A stretch of 64,000 bases of DNA from positions 806,001 to 870,000 of the forward strand of contig CAXXXO010000004.1 in NCBI GenBank assembly GCA_963674625.2, read 5' to 3'. Source of the DNA: JALHFZ01 sp963674625. Lineage in GTDB: Bacteria > Synergistota > Synergistia > Synergistales > Aminobacteriaceae. Positions 1-8,373 of the stretch are shown in pieces. A program made the translations under genes and the position numbers. Every line of letters begins with the position of its first letter. The stretch's first letter is position 1. A model generated the notes under the pieces. The model searched no databases. It saw only the letters and a program-made list of their open reading frames with translations, and was not told the origin of the DNA.

Positions 1-327
1 GAGCTCAGGAACAAGACCTGGGAGACCCCCGCAGTCCTCTGGAAGGCCGGAGTCCATTTCTGCATCATCACCGACCACCCCGTCGTGCCCATCGAACATC
101 TCTCCGTCTGCCTCGCCCTTGCGGTCCGGGGCGGGCTTCCACGGGAGGAGGCCCTGAAGGCGGCGACCATCTATGCCGCAGAGCACCTCGGCATCTCAGG
201 CCGGGTGGGTTCCGTCGAAAAAGGCAAGGATGCCGATCTCGTCCTCTGGGACGGAGATCCCCTCGACGCCCGGAGCAGGGCGGTTCGCACCATCATCGAC
301 GGCGAGACGGTCTATTCGAGAAGCTGA
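1..327 (+). CDS. Amidohydrolase family protein, C-terminal fragment
   Basis: The window opens inside this gene; 108 codons remain before the TGA. The visible part carries the metal-ligand region of the amidohydrolase barrel (ITDHPVVP, with the conserved Asp), the helix region before the end (EEALKAATIYAAEHLGI) and the family's closing beta-sandwich signature (GSVEKGKDADLVLWDGDPLD, then the IIDGETVY strand). Such metal-dependent hydrolases act on imidazolonepropionate-like rings, dipeptides or N-acyl compounds; the substrate cannot be told because the N-terminal HxH part lies outside the window. A strong terminator follows 50 bp downstream. Confidence 0.85.
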   Translation, partial: ELRNKTWETPAVLWKAGVHFCIITDHPVVPIEHLSVCLALAVRGGLPREEALKAATIYAAEHLGISGRVGSVEKGKDADLVLWDGDPLDARSRAVRTIIDGETVYSRS

Positions 328-376
328 TCTCTCTTCATCTTTTCCGCTCAGAAGCAAAAGAACTCTGCGCAGCAAT

Positions 377-415
377 AAGCCTGTCTGCCAATTTTTTGGC
401 CAGACAGGCTTTTTT
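377..415 (+). terminator. Intrinsic terminator after the amidohydrolase
   Basis: An 11-bp stem (AAGCCTGTCTG with CAGACAGGCTT) extended by CCA/TGG around a T-rich loop is followed by TTTTTG. It sits between the plus-strand amidohydrolase and the convergent minus-strand comB and probably serves the former. Confidence 0.85.
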
Positions 416-506
416 GATTTCTGCATGGGAATTTTTCAAATAAGCAGGAAAGAAAAAAACTGTATTTTTTCAAACTGTCTTTGAGGAATGAGATTTGTCG
501 GGTACA

Positions 507-1262
507 TCAAGCTTTCCTGGACACCTGCTCGGAGAAAAGAGCGGGGCTTGTTCCGGATGTTCCGAGACAACAGACCACGCCGCTCCTGTCGATCTCACCG
601 GCAAAGCGCACATCCTCTTCGAAGCCGAGGGAGAGAAGAGTTTTGCCGTGGTCGGAACTTCGAAGCAGAGCGGGCAGATTCCCTCCGCCGTCCCGCCATA
701 CCGCAAGGGCCATTCGGGCTCCGTCATCCAGTTCGGCCTCTCCCCTTTTAAGAAGGAGCTCCACCAGGAGCCCCGCGCAGGCCGTATCGTCGAGGGCCGC
801 CCGTCCCATCCTTCCCGCGCAGTAGATTCCGATACGGTCCCCCGAAGCGAGAGAGGCCTCCAGCACCGCGGAGGCGTTCCGGGCGCAGACGGGCCGGACG
901 GAGCGTCCCTCCGCGGCCGCCTTGAGCAGGGCCCGGGTACCGTTGGTTGTGGCCATGACGGCAGCGGAATGGAGGCCCATATCCATATCCAGCATTTCAA
1001 GGGGGGAATTGCCGAGGTCGAAGCCCGAAGGCCGCAGGCCGTTCCGCTCTCCCATGAGAAGCGGTGCTTCTCCCTCGGAGGCGAGAATATCCCGGAGAGC
1101 GATTCCCTCCTCTACGGATGACGCCGGATAGAGACGGGTCCCTCCACTTTCGAAGAAGACAGACATGGTCGTAGTGGCCCGGAGGATGTCGATGACCATC
1201 CAGCAGTCCGCCGGGGGAAGATTTTCTTCCGGAGACAGGACAACCTCCGCCCTGAGGGTCAT
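507..1262 (-). CDS. comB: Probable 2-phosphosulfolactate phosphatase (ComB family)
   Basis: About 251 residues, the normal size for ComB. Family features visible are the N-terminal VIDILRATTTMS segment, GERNGLRPSGFDLGNSP, and the ATTNGTRAL motif. ComB removes phosphate from 2-phosphosulfolactate in coenzyme M synthesis in methanogens, but homologues are widespread in bacteria without coenzyme M, where the role is unclear. I chose the ATG at 1262 because it has a GGAGGC ribosome site and overlaps the upstream gene's TGA by 4 bp (ATGA); a longer in-frame start would reach far into that gene. Translationally coupled to the glutamine amidotransferase upstream. Confidence 0.82.
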   Translation of the reverse strand: MTLRAEVVLSPEENLPPADCWMVIDILRATTTMSVFFESGGTRLYPASSVEEGIALRDILASEGEAPLLMGERNGLRPSGFDLGNSPLEMLDMDMGLHSAAVMATTNGTRALLKAAAEGRSVRPVCARNASAVLEASLASGDRIGIYCAGRMGRAALDDTACAGLLVELLLKRGEAELDDGARMALAVWRDGGGNLPALLRSSDHGKTLLSLGFEEDVRFAGEIDRSGVVCCLGTSGTSPALFSEQVSRKA

Positions 1263-1999
1263 CGTGCCTCCATGAACTTCTTTGCTTCCTCCACGAGGCG
1301 GGAGAAGAGGGGCATCATATCGTCCCCTCCTGCCATCATCATCTCCGGGTGCCACTGCACTCCCACGGCGAAGGGGGCCTCCTCCATCTCGAGGGCCTCC
1401 ACCACGCCGTCCATGGCGCGGGAGGTGATCCTCAGCCCCCGTCCCACGTCCTTCACTGCCTGATGGTGATAGCTGTTCACCGGAAAGGCCGTTCCGAGAA
1501 GCTCCGCCACGAGGGAGCCTTCCTCCGCCACGACCGTGTGGCTCGGACAGGCCCGTTTTCTGTTCTGGCTGTGCTTGACGAAGGCGTCTGGGATCTCCGA
1601 GAGGTCCTGGTAAATTGAGCCTCCGCAGGCCACGTTGAGCAGCTGGATCCCCTTGCAGATGCCGAGAAGAGGCTGATTGCGCCTCAGGGCCGTCTGGATG
1701 GTCCGAAGCTGGAAGATGTCCGTGTCCCGGTAGACGAATTCGAGCCTGCTGCGGGGTTCCTCGCCGAAGAGCAGCGGGTCGATGTCGTAGCCTCCCGAGA
1801 TGACCAGGCCGTCCACCCCTTCGGTCTGCCTCTCCGCCACGTCCTGCCCCCGCACGACGGGCAGAATGACGGGAATTGCCCCGGAGCGCTCCAGGGCTGC
1901 GACGTAGTCGTTGTTTACGTAGCTTCTCTCGAGGCCGGGGGAGAAGCCCCCCTGTTCGATGAGTAGATTTCCCACGATGCCGATGACCGGTCGATGCAT
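1259..1999 (-). CDS. Class-I glutamine amidotransferase-like hydrolase (peptidase C26, PuuD-like)
   Basis: 246 residues. The catalytic cysteine lies in the nucleophile elbow LLGICKGIQLLN and the His-Glu pair in VQWHPEM, as in gamma-glutamyl-gamma-aminobutyrate hydrolases, which split gamma-glutamyl amides in polyamine breakdown. The start is the ATG at 1999, preceded by GGGAGGGGAAGG; longer in-frame starts lack support. Its TGA overlaps comB (ATGA). No other polyamine genes are nearby, so the substrate is not fixed by context. Confidence 0.85.
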   Translation of the reverse strand: MHRPVIGIVGNLLIEQGGFSPGLERSYVNNDYVAALERSGAIPVILPVVRGQDVAERQTEGVDGLVISGGYDIDPLLFGEEPRSRLEFVYRDTDIFQLRTIQTALRRNQPLLGICKGIQLLNVACGGSIYQDLSEIPDAFVKHSQNRKRACPSHTVVAEEGSLVAELLGTAFPVNSYHHQAVKDVGRGLRITSRAMDGVVEALEMEEAPFAVGVQWHPEMMMAGGDDMMPLFSRLVEEAKKFMEAR

Positions 2000-2069
2000 G
2001 CCCTTCCCCTCCCGAAATATAAAACCTGATGTGCCCGGCCGGGAACTTTCTCCGGGGCCGGGAAAAAAG

Positions 2070-3068
2070 CTAGAACTCCACCAGCTCCACCCGGCGGTTC
2101 TTCGCCCGTCCTTCCTCCGTCCTGTTAGTGGCCACGGGGGCGAGCATCCCCACACCGGCCGGAACCAGCCGGGACTGGGCGATCCCGAAGGTGGAGACGA
2201 GGTATTTCACCACGGCCTCCGCCCTCCGGCGGGAGAGCCCCATATTGTACTCCCGCTCTCCCGTGCTGTCCGTATGCCCCACCACCAGTACCCTCAGCCT
2301 GGGACGATCCTTGAGGAGCGCAGCGATTTCCTCAAGGGTGGGGACTGAGTCTTTCTTGATCTCCGTCCTGTCCGTGTCGAAATAAATTCCGTAGAGGGCG
2401 ATCTTTCCTGCGAGGTCGATCTCCCTGGCCATCTCGTCGGCCTTCACCACCACCATGCGCTCCTCCATGGGCTTCGTCTCGGCGATGTCGACCCTGCAGT
2501 AGGTGCGGTTTTTCAGCATGGAGGTCTCCGTCCCCCAGAAGGTATTCTCGATCACGTAGAGGGTGACGTAGACTGTCCCCTCTGGCCGGTCGAGCCGGGC
2601 GGCCAGGAACTGCTGGTTTTTCGTGTCAACGTCCCCGGGAAGGGGATATTTGTTGTCCCTTCCGTAGAGGGTCTCCGCAAGACTGTCGTAGGGTCCGCAC
2701 TCCTTATCCGAGCAGCTGTAGAGGGTAACATATCCCTTCTCCTTCAGCACTCCTTCGTAATTCCGGAAGACCTCGAGGGCACTCCGCTCCGGAGGAATGA
2801 GATAGAGGATCCGGGTGACTTTGCCCTCCATCTTCATGGCCTCGGGAAAGGCGTACCCGTCCTTTCCGTAGACGGCCTTGCTCAGGGGGATCGTCATGCT
2901 GTCGTAGGCCTTCAGAGAATACTGGACGATGGAGGATCCCTCGTACCGGGGAAGCAGGGGTGAATCCGCGCTTCCCTTCAGATCGGCCCCGAAGGAAAGG
3001 GAGGAAAAAAAGAGCAGAAACACTCCGCACATAAGGAACAGAGGAACATGCCGCCGGACGAAACTCAT
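2070..3068 (-). CDS. OmpA-family outer-membrane protein with DUF4892-like N-terminal region
   Basis: 332 residues with a signal peptide (hydrophobic stretch ending in SLSFGA). The C-terminal 110 residues are an OmpA-type peptidoglycan-binding domain: IYFDTDRTEIKKDS, then VVGHTDSTGEREYNMGLSRRRA and the closing NRRVELVEF. The central region resembles DUF4892 proteins. It would sit in the outer membrane or periplasm and tether it to peptidoglycan, which argues for a two-membrane envelope. GGGAGGG precedes the ATG. Single-gene unit. Confidence 0.85.
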   Translation of the reverse strand: MSFVRRHVPLFLMCGVFLLFFSSLSFGADLKGSADSPLLPRYEGSSIVQYSLKAYDSMTIPLSKAVYGKDGYAFPEAMKMEGKVTRILYLIPPERSALEVFRNYEGVLKEKGYVTLYSCSDKECGPYDSLAETLYGRDNKYPLPGDVDTKNQQFLAARLDRPEGTVYVTLYVIENTFWGTETSMLKNRTYCRVDIAETKPMEERMVVVKADEMAREIDLAGKIALYGIYFDTDRTEIKKDSVPTLEEIAALLKDRPRLRVLVVGHTDSTGEREYNMGLSRRRAEAVVKYLVSTFGIAQSRLVPAGVGMLAPVATNRTEEGRAKNRRVELVEF

Positions 3069-3123
3069 GTCGATCCCTCCCGGAGAGATAAGAATGACTA
3101 TAGTATACCCATGTCTTCCTCCG

Positions 3124-3160
3124 AAAGGAAAGCCCTCCGGGATTCGGAGGGCTTTCCTTT
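3124..3160 (-). terminator. Intrinsic terminator of the tungstate/molybdate operon
   Basis: A 16-bp inverted repeat (AAAGGAAAGCCCTCCG and its complement, 5-nt loop) lies just after the stop of the binding-protein gene. The stem ends in CTTTCCTTT on the minus strand and could work in both directions. Confidence 0.75.
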
Positions 3161-3201
3161 CCCATGATCTCCGGAAAGGATCTCTTCCCGGCCTTTTTTC
3201 G

Positions 3202-4152
3202 CTATTTCTTCAGCAGAGGAATCAGCTCGGCGGGGATCTTCTCGCCGGAGCCAAGGGCTTTCGGCCCCACGATGTCCTGCCCCATCTCGTCGAAGACCGC
3301 CAGGCCGCCCTTCGGGTCGAGGACGTACTTCACGAAATCGATCGCAGCCTTGCTGCTGGGGGCCGTCTTCGGAATGGTGAGGCCGTAGACGATAGGCTCT
3401 CCCTTCGCGGTGATCTTCTTGCCCGGTTCCTGGCCGGCAAGCTCCACGGAGGCCCCGGAATAGGCCTCGCTGTAATCGGGATCCTTCAGGTTGATCTCCA
3501 CGGGCAGATCCAGGTACTTCAGGTTGTGCTGCACCGCTACGGACTTGTACTCGAAGGCGTAGTCCATGCTGCCGCTTTCCACCATGGCCACGAGTTCGAT
3601 GGCCTTCTGCCGCACGGCCCTTCCGGAGTGCTTCATGGCCCTTTCGTAGAGATCCTTGTCGCCGTAATGTTTCTCGGCCAGCTGCAGGACCATGAGGCTG
3701 CGATAGCCGCAGGGGTCCGCATCGGGCTCGGAGTGCCCCCACCGGACGTCTGGCCGGAGGAGGACCTCGGTCCAGTTGTCCTTCGTGATCTGGTCGCCGT
3801 ACTTGGACTTGGGTCCGTACATCAGGACGATGGCGTTGCTGGCGAAGAGGATATTCCAGTCGGCCGCGGCCGGGCGGAGAAGTTTTTCGATGACCATGTA
3901 GTCCGCCGAGAGGAAGACGTCGCATTTGCCCCCCAGGTCGGTGATCTTCCGGGCGAGGGCAGCGCTTCCACCCGATTCCCTCAAAATGTCCACCCCAGGG
4001 TTGGCCTTCTCGTACTGTGCCTCGATCTTCGCCATGGGCGCGGCGAGACTCCCCGCGTGGTAGACCATGATCTTTTCCTCTGCTCCGGCGCAGAAGGCCG
4101 CTGCCAGAACCAGAAACACCGTCAAAACAAGCCGTTTCCCGTACAACTTCAT
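3202..4152 (-). CDS. wtpA: Tungstate/molybdate ABC transporter, substrate-binding protein
   Basis: 316 residues with a signal peptide (LVLTVFLVLAAAFCAGA). The mature start VYHAGSLAAPMAKIEAQYE and the GGSAALARKITD and DVFLSADYMVI segments match the WtpA/ModA type of oxyanion-binding protein. It captures tungstate or molybdate outside the membrane and delivers it to the permease encoded two genes upstream. The ATG at 4152 overlaps the ATPase stop (ATGA) and has GGAGGT nine bases ahead; a GTG nine bases upstream is the alternative. Whether W or Mo is preferred cannot be told from sequence. Confidence 0.82.
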   Translation of the reverse strand: MKLYGKRLVLTVFLVLAAAFCAGAEEKIMVYHAGSLAAPMAKIEAQYEKANPGVDILRESGGSAALARKITDLGGKCDVFLSADYMVIEKLLRPAAADWNILFASNAIVLMYGPKSKYGDQITKDNWTEVLLRPDVRWGHSEPDADPCGYRSLMVLQLAEKHYGDKDLYERAMKHSGRAVRQKAIELVAMVESGSMDYAFEYKSVAVQHNLKYLDLPVEINLKDPDYSEAYSGASVELAGQEPGKKITAKGEPIVYGLTIPKTAPSSKAAIDFVKYVLDPKGGLAVFDEMGQDIVGPKALGSGEKIPAELIPLLKK

Positions 4153-5210
4153 GATGCACACACCTCCGCAGATAAAGATTGGTTTTTGAAGACATGGATG
4201 GAGTCCGAAGTGAAACTCATCCAGTACATCCCTGAAAGGTTGATATTTTCCGCCAGGAGGACCGAGGAGAGGACCCTTGCCGTAAGGCGCATCCCTTCTG
4301 CCTGAAGGATGACCTCGAAGGTCATCCCCCGGGGAATGATGGAGACCACCCTGCCGAAGAAGGCGTTTTCAGCCTCGGGGGGACGGGTTCGGCCGACGGC
4401 GACGTCCTCTGGACGGAGGCCGAGCAGGGCCGGCCCCGAAGGGTGGTTTCCCGGAAGAAGGAGGGAGTGCTTTTCGTCGAGGAAAACCCGGTCCTTCCGA
4501 ATCGTGCCGGAAAAAAGATTCTTCATCCCCACGAATTCCCCCACAAGCCGGTTCTCAGGCTCCCGGAAGACCGACCTCACATCCCCCGCCTGCTGCAGGG
4601 CACCTTCGGAGACCACTGCCACCCGGTTCCCGAGGGAGAGGACCTCGCCGAAGTCGTGGGTGACCATGATCAGGGTCATCCCCTCCCGGTTGATCCGCCC
4701 GAGGTAATCCTGGAGCTCCTCCCGGAAGGAGGGGTCGAGGGCGGAGAGAGGTTCGTCGAGGAGCAGGAGAGACGGCTTCACCGCCAGGGCCCGGGCGAGG
4801 GCAACCCTCTGCTGTTCTCCTCCCGAGAGAGTCCCCGGCCAGCGGTTCAGCAGGGGGCCGAGACGGAAGAGGTCCGCAAGGCGCGAGACGTGATCCTCAT
4901 CGGGATCGTCCGCGAAGCGCAGTCCCCAGCGGATGTTCCGGGCCACAGTGAGGTGGGGGAAAAGGGCATAGTCCTGATAGACCAGGGCCACCTTCCGTTT
5001 CTCTGGGGGAAGCAGGGTGACATCCCGGCCTTTGATGCGAATTCTTCCTCCGGCGAGAGGACGAAGGCCAGCTATGGCCTCGAGAAGAATGGTCTTCCCC
5101 GCACCGCTGGGGCCGACGATCATGAAGAACTCTCCTTCATGCACAATGAGTGAAAGGGCGTTCAGGCAAAAACCCGGAAGGACCACTGAGAGGTTTTCGA
5201 GCTCGATCAT
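4149..5210 (-). CDS. wtpC: Tungstate/molybdate ABC transporter, ATP-binding protein
   Basis: 353 residues. ABC ATPase with Walker A GPSGAGKT (about 32-39), Q-loop VYQDYALFPH, signature LSGGEQQR, Walker B LLLLDEP and H-loop VTHDF. A C-terminal TOBE-like region (GLRPEDVAVG, FGRVVSIIPRGMTFEV) follows, as in ModC/WtpC proteins. The start ATG overlaps the permease TGA by 4 bp and its own TGA overlaps wtpA, so all three genes are translationally coupled. The reading frame stays open far upstream over the permease gene, but that part is not coding. Confidence 0.88.
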   Translation of the reverse strand: MIELENLSVVLPGFCLNALSLIVHEGEFFMIVGPSGAGKTILLEAIAGLRPLAGGRIRIKGRDVTLLPPEKRKVALVYQDYALFPHLTVARNIRWGLRFADDPDEDHVSRLADLFRLGPLLNRWPGTLSGGEQQRVALARALAVKPSLLLLDEPLSALDPSFREELQDYLGRINREGMTLIMVTHDFGEVLSLGNRVAVVSEGALQQAGDVRSVFREPENRLVGEFVGMKNLFSGTIRKDRVFLDEKHSLLLPGNHPSGPALLGLRPEDVAVGRTRPPEAENAFFGRVVSIIPRGMTFEVILQAEGMRLTARVLSSVLLAENINLSGMYWMSFTSDSIHVFKNQSLSAEVCAS

Positions 5211-6001
5211 GAAGGCATCTTCTTGTCCGACGTTCCGGCGGCCACCATGCGCAGCAGGACGAACATTCCGAGGCAGACCAGGATGAGCTGCACCGCCACG
5301 GGGGTGGAGTACTTCAGGCCGAAAGTGGCGAACCGGTCGTAGATGAGGGTCGGCGCCACCATGGGATGGTAGGCGATGATGACGATGGCTCCGAATTCGC
5401 TCACTCCCCGGGCCCAGCTCATGATGAGCCCCGAGATGATCCCCTTTCTCGCGAGGGGAAGGGAGATGCGGAAGAAGACCGACGGAAAGGAGGCGCCCAG
5501 GGTTCTCGACACGTTCTCGATCCGGGGGGATACGGCGTAGAAGGCGTCCCGGGCGGCGTCCACGTAGAAGGGAATGGAGACGAAGAGGCATGCGAGAATA
5601 ATGCCGAGATGGCTGTTCATGGGGGAAAACCCGATCCGTTCCAGCAGCGCCCCTGCGGGGGCCTTCGGCGAGAAGGCCATGAGAACGGCGATGCCCGCCA
5701 CGGTGTGGGGAATCATTATGGGAACGTCGATGATGGCCTCGAGGACGGCTTTTCCGCGAAAGGACTGCCGGGCGAGAAAGTAGGCCAGGGGGGTGCCGAA
5801 GAAAGCGATGATCCCGGTGGAGGCCGCGGCGGTCCAGATGCTCCGCCACAGGGCGCCGAGCACTTCCCTGTCCCGGGAGGTCTCGGCGACGAGCCCCCAG
5901 TCCGCCCGCAGAAAGAGACCCGCGAGAGGCCAGAGGATGTAGACGAGCAGAAAGGAGCCGATCAGGAGCATGAAAAGTCGTTCTCTCAGCGACCGCGGCA
6001 T
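5207..6001 (-). CDS. wtpB: Tungstate/molybdate ABC transporter, permease
   Basis: 264 residues with five to six membrane segments and the inner-membrane permease EAA loop (SRTLGASFPSVFFRISLPLARKG region with the conserved G). Belongs to the ModB/CysT/WtpB type. First gene of the operon; it sits 15 bp downstream of an intrinsic terminator that follows a molybdenum-cofactor-type riboswitch, so expression is probably set by cofactor supply. A GGGGAGAG ribosome site lies in the terminator's 3' flank. Confidence 0.87.
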   Translation of the reverse strand: MPRSLRERLFMLLIGSFLLVYILWPLAGLFLRADWGLVAETSRDREVLGALWRSIWTAAASTGIIAFFGTPLAYFLARQSFRGKAVLEAIIDVPIMIPHTVAGIAVLMAFSPKAPAGALLERIGFSPMNSHLGIILACLFVSIPFYVDAARDAFYAVSPRIENVSRTLGASFPSVFFRISLPLARKGIISGLIMSWARGVSEFGAIVIIAYHPMVAPTLIYDRFATFGLKYSTPVAVQLILVCLGMFVLLRMVAAGTSDKKMPS

Positions 6002-6015
6002 GGAATCTCTCCCCT

Positions 6016-6047
6016 AAAAAAAATCCTCTCCACGGGGATGGAGAGGA
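6016..6047 (-). terminator. Regulatory intrinsic terminator in the wtp leader
   Basis: On the minus strand, TCCTCTCCA and TGGAGAGGA pair around a 6-nt loop and are followed by eight U. It lies between the riboswitch and wtpB, the standard arrangement for transcription attenuation. Confidence 0.88.
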
Positions 6048-6064
6048 CGCACAGGAAAGCGGCC

Positions 6065-6163
6065 GCTCCTCCTTTCCGAACGCGGGAGGCCCTTCCGTTT
6101 CCGGAAGAACCCGATGGCCGGTCCCCAGGGAACATTCCGGGAGGGGATGCGGCTCGGAGGATA
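6065..6163 (-). promoter_or_regulatory. Molybdenum/tungsten-cofactor (Moco/Tuco) riboswitch
   Basis: Read on the minus strand the leader begins with TCCTCCGAGCCGC and ends with GGGCCTCCCGCG, TTCGGAAAGGAGG. The 3' core (GCCTCCCG, then GGAAAGG) closely matches the conserved 3' side of the Moco RNA motif known from E. coli moaA, and the 5' GAGCC is the matching conserved block. The outer stem P1 can form from TCCTCC and GGAGGA. A terminator and a Mo/W transporter follow directly. Identification is by eye from remembered consensus; distinguishing Moco from Tuco needs a covariance model. Confidence 0.75.
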
Positions 6164-6183
6164 TGCAGTGCAGAAACGAAAAA

Positions 6184-6212
6184 ATCCTATCATACTCGGG
6201 AGGGAATAACAA
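6184..6212 (-). promoter_or_regulatory. Candidate promoter of the riboswitch-wtpBCA operon
   Basis: On the minus strand TTGTTA (-35) and TAGGAT (-10) are 17 bp apart, about 25 bp before the riboswitch begins. Each box matches consensus at four of six positions, so this is a modest call helped by position. Confidence 0.4.
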
Positions 6213-6313
6213 ATGAATTCTCTCCCGGCGGGGCATTCTTCATTTCCGGCAAAATCGGGCAAAAAAGTATATACTTATCAGATACATATCGGACAGGCAG
6301 GTGCGTGCAGGCC

Positions 6314-8035
6314 ATGAAAGGAATCGGGGCATCTCCCGGCATTGCCATCGGCAGAGTCGTCATTCACTGGAAAGAGCAGATCGACATCCTTCGGGAATAC
6401 GTGGAAGAGCCCGACCGTGAAATCGAGCGATTCCGCACGGCCATCGAGTTCGCCGCGGAGCAGGTGCAGGAGACTTATTCCCGGGTGCTCGAAAAAATGG
6501 GTCCCGAGGATGCCGAGGTCTTCCATGGCCATGGGCTGATGCTGCTGGACCCTGATTTCATCGGACCGATAGAGGACCTGATCCGGGATGAAGGGGTCAA
6601 TGCCGAGTGGGCGGTGAAGCAGGTCGCAGAGGACCTCATACAGATCTTCGAAAATATGGACACGGACTACATGAAATCCCGCTCCGACGACGTGAAAAGC
6701 ATTTCGGAACGGCTCATCAAGCTGCTTCTCCAGGTGGGAGGAATGGACCTTTCGGATCTCCGGGAGGAAGCCGTCATCGCCGCCCGGGATTTCACTCCCT
6801 CCGACATGTCCCAGATCGACCGGGAAAAAACCCTCGCCGTCATCTCGGAGATGGGGGGAAAGACCTCCCACGGGGCGATCATCGCCCGGAACCTCGAAAT
6901 ACCCGCGGTCTTCGGAATTCCTCATCTCCTCGACGAGGTGGAAAACGGAGACTTCATCATCGTGGACGGAGACAGCGGCTCAGTCTTCATCAACCCGGAC
7001 GATGAAACGATTGAAAAATACCGGGAGGCTAAGACCAGGTACGACTGCTTCAAAAAGAGCCTCGAGGATATACGAGGACAAAAAACAGTGACCTTGGACG
7101 GGATAGATATCGAGCTGGCCGCGAACGTCGCGTCCCCCCGGGACCTGGACGAGGTCTTCCGGAACGACGGAGAGGCAATCGGCCTCTACCGGACGGAATT
7201 CCTCTACCTCGACAATTCCTTCCTCCCTCCCGAGGACGTGCAGTTCGAGGCCTACCGGGACGTGGTGGCGGCCATGGAGGGAAGGCCCGTAATCATCCGC
7301 ACCCTCGACATCGGCGGGGACAAAAAGCTCGATTATCTCGCCATCCCAGAGGAGGGAAACCCTTTCCTCGGCTATCGGGCCATACGTCTGTGCCTCGACC
7401 GGCAGGACATATTCAAGGTGCAGCTCCGGGCCATTCTGAGGGCGAGCGCCTTCGGCACCGTTCGGCTGCTCTTTCCCATGATCTCGAGCCTCGAAGAGCT
7501 GCGGGCCGCTAAAAAAATCCTCCGGGAGACGAAGGATGAACTTCGGGAACGGAACATCCCCTTCGACGAAAGGATGCAGACCGGAATCATGGTGGAGGTG
7601 CCTTCGGCAGCCATCCTCTCCGACCACTTTGCGAAGGAAGTGGATTACTTCACCATCGGCACCAACGACCTGATTCAGTACACCGTCGCCGTGGACCGGG
7701 GAAACGAAAAACTGGCCCATCTCTACTCCCAGTACAACCCGGCGGTCCTCCGGCTCATCAAGACAGTCATCGACAACGGGAAAAAGGCAGGAATCTGGGT
7801 GGGAATGTGCGGCGAATCAGCGGGAGATCCCCGGCTGATCCCCATTCTGCTGGGCATGGGCCTTTCCGAATTCAGTATGAACCCCTCCTCCATCCTGCAG
7901 GCCCGGTGGATCCTCCGGAATCTCCGGAAGGGCGAGCTGGAAGAGGCGGCGGAAACAGCCCTCTCGCTGGGGACGGCCGAAGAGGTGGAGGAATACTGCT
8001 CGAATCTTCTGCAGTCCCTTTCCCTCTGCCGGTGA
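6314..8035 (+). CDS. ptsI: PTS enzyme I (phosphoenolpyruvate-protein phosphotransferase)
   Basis: 573 residues, full length for enzyme I. N-terminal MKGIGASPGIAIG start, phospho-acceptor His186 in GGKTSHGAIIARN, PEP-binding TEFLYLDN and RTLDIGGDK segments, and the C-terminal active-site cysteine in MCGESAGD. It takes phosphate from PEP and passes it to HPr. No HPr or enzyme II gene is in the window, so partners must lie elsewhere. The frame is open for nearly 1 kb upstream, but the family's N-terminus fixes the ATG at 6314; the ribosome site is weak. The next gene starts five bases after its stop. Confidence 0.92.
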   Translation: MKGIGASPGIAIGRVVIHWKEQIDILREYVEEPDREIERFRTAIEFAAEQVQETYSRVLEKMGPEDAEVFHGHGLMLLDPDFIGPIEDLIRDEGVNAEWAVKQVAEDLIQIFENMDTDYMKSRSDDVKSISERLIKLLLQVGGMDLSDLREEAVIAARDFTPSDMSQIDREKTLAVISEMGGKTSHGAIIARNLEIPAVFGIPHLLDEVENGDFIIVDGDSGSVFINPDDETIEKYREAKTRYDCFKKSLEDIRGQKTVTLDGIDIELAANVASPRDLDEVFRNDGEAIGLYRTEFLYLDNSFLPPEDVQFEAYRDVVAAMEGRPVIIRTLDIGGDKKLDYLAIPEEGNPFLGYRAIRLCLDRQDIFKVQLRAILRASAFGTVRLLFPMISSLEELRAAKKILRETKDELRERNIPFDERMQTGIMVEVPSAAILSDHFAKEVDYFTIGTNDLIQYTVAVDRGNEKLAHLYSQYNPAVLRLIKTVIDNGKKAGIWVGMCGESAGDPRLIPILLGMGLSEFSMNPSSILQARWILRNLRKGELEEAAETALSLGTAEEVEEYCSNLLQSLSLCR

Positions 8036-8040
8036 AAGGG

Positions 8041-8373
8041 ATGCCGACAGAAAAAATGGACAGGAAAATCTCCGGCAGCCCGGACGCTCTCCCCGAACTT
8101 CTCCGGCCGCTTTTCTGGGACGCCGAGTGGAAGAAGGTGGATTTCGGAAGGAATCTCGACTCCATCGTCGAGCGGGTACTCAATCTCGGAAACGAGGAGC
8201 AGCTCTGCTGGCTGAAAAAAAACGTCCCCTGCAAGTCCATCCGCAGGGTTGTCATGAAGAGCCGCCGTCTCAGCAGGAAGACTGCCCGCTGCTGGCAGAA
8301 CTATTTCGGCCTGCGGGAGGAGGAAATGGAATGTTTTGGGATGTTCTCGACAAACCCAGACAATCTCTTCTGA
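8041..8373 (+). CDS. DUF6922-like small protein, partner of the nucleotidyltransferase
   Basis: 110 residues, soluble and charged. It looks like the small predicted DNA-binding proteins (helix-turn-helix-like, DUF6922 type) that precede AbiEii/MNT-type nucleotidyltransferase genes: LRPLFWDAEWKKVDFGRN, then WLKKNVPCKSIRRVV and RLSRKTARCWQNYF. It ends 43 bp inside the next gene, the usual overlap of an antitoxin-toxin pair. Role as antitoxin is inferred from context only. It starts five bases after ptsI. Confidence 0.65.
   Translation: MPTEKMDRKISGSPDALPELLRPLFWDAEWKKVDFGRNLDSIVERVLNLGNEEQLCWLKKNVPCKSIRRVVMKSRRLSRKTARCWQNYFGLREEEMECFGMFSTNPDNLF

Noticed and set aside
2929..4305. A 458-codon plus-strand frame across the binding-protein gene
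   Set aside because: Antisense to wtpA, no ribosome site, no recognisable domain.
5366..6313. Long N-terminal extension of enzyme I
   Set aside because: It runs antisense through the wtpB permease and the riboswitch; enzyme I normally begins at the MKGIGASPGIA segment.
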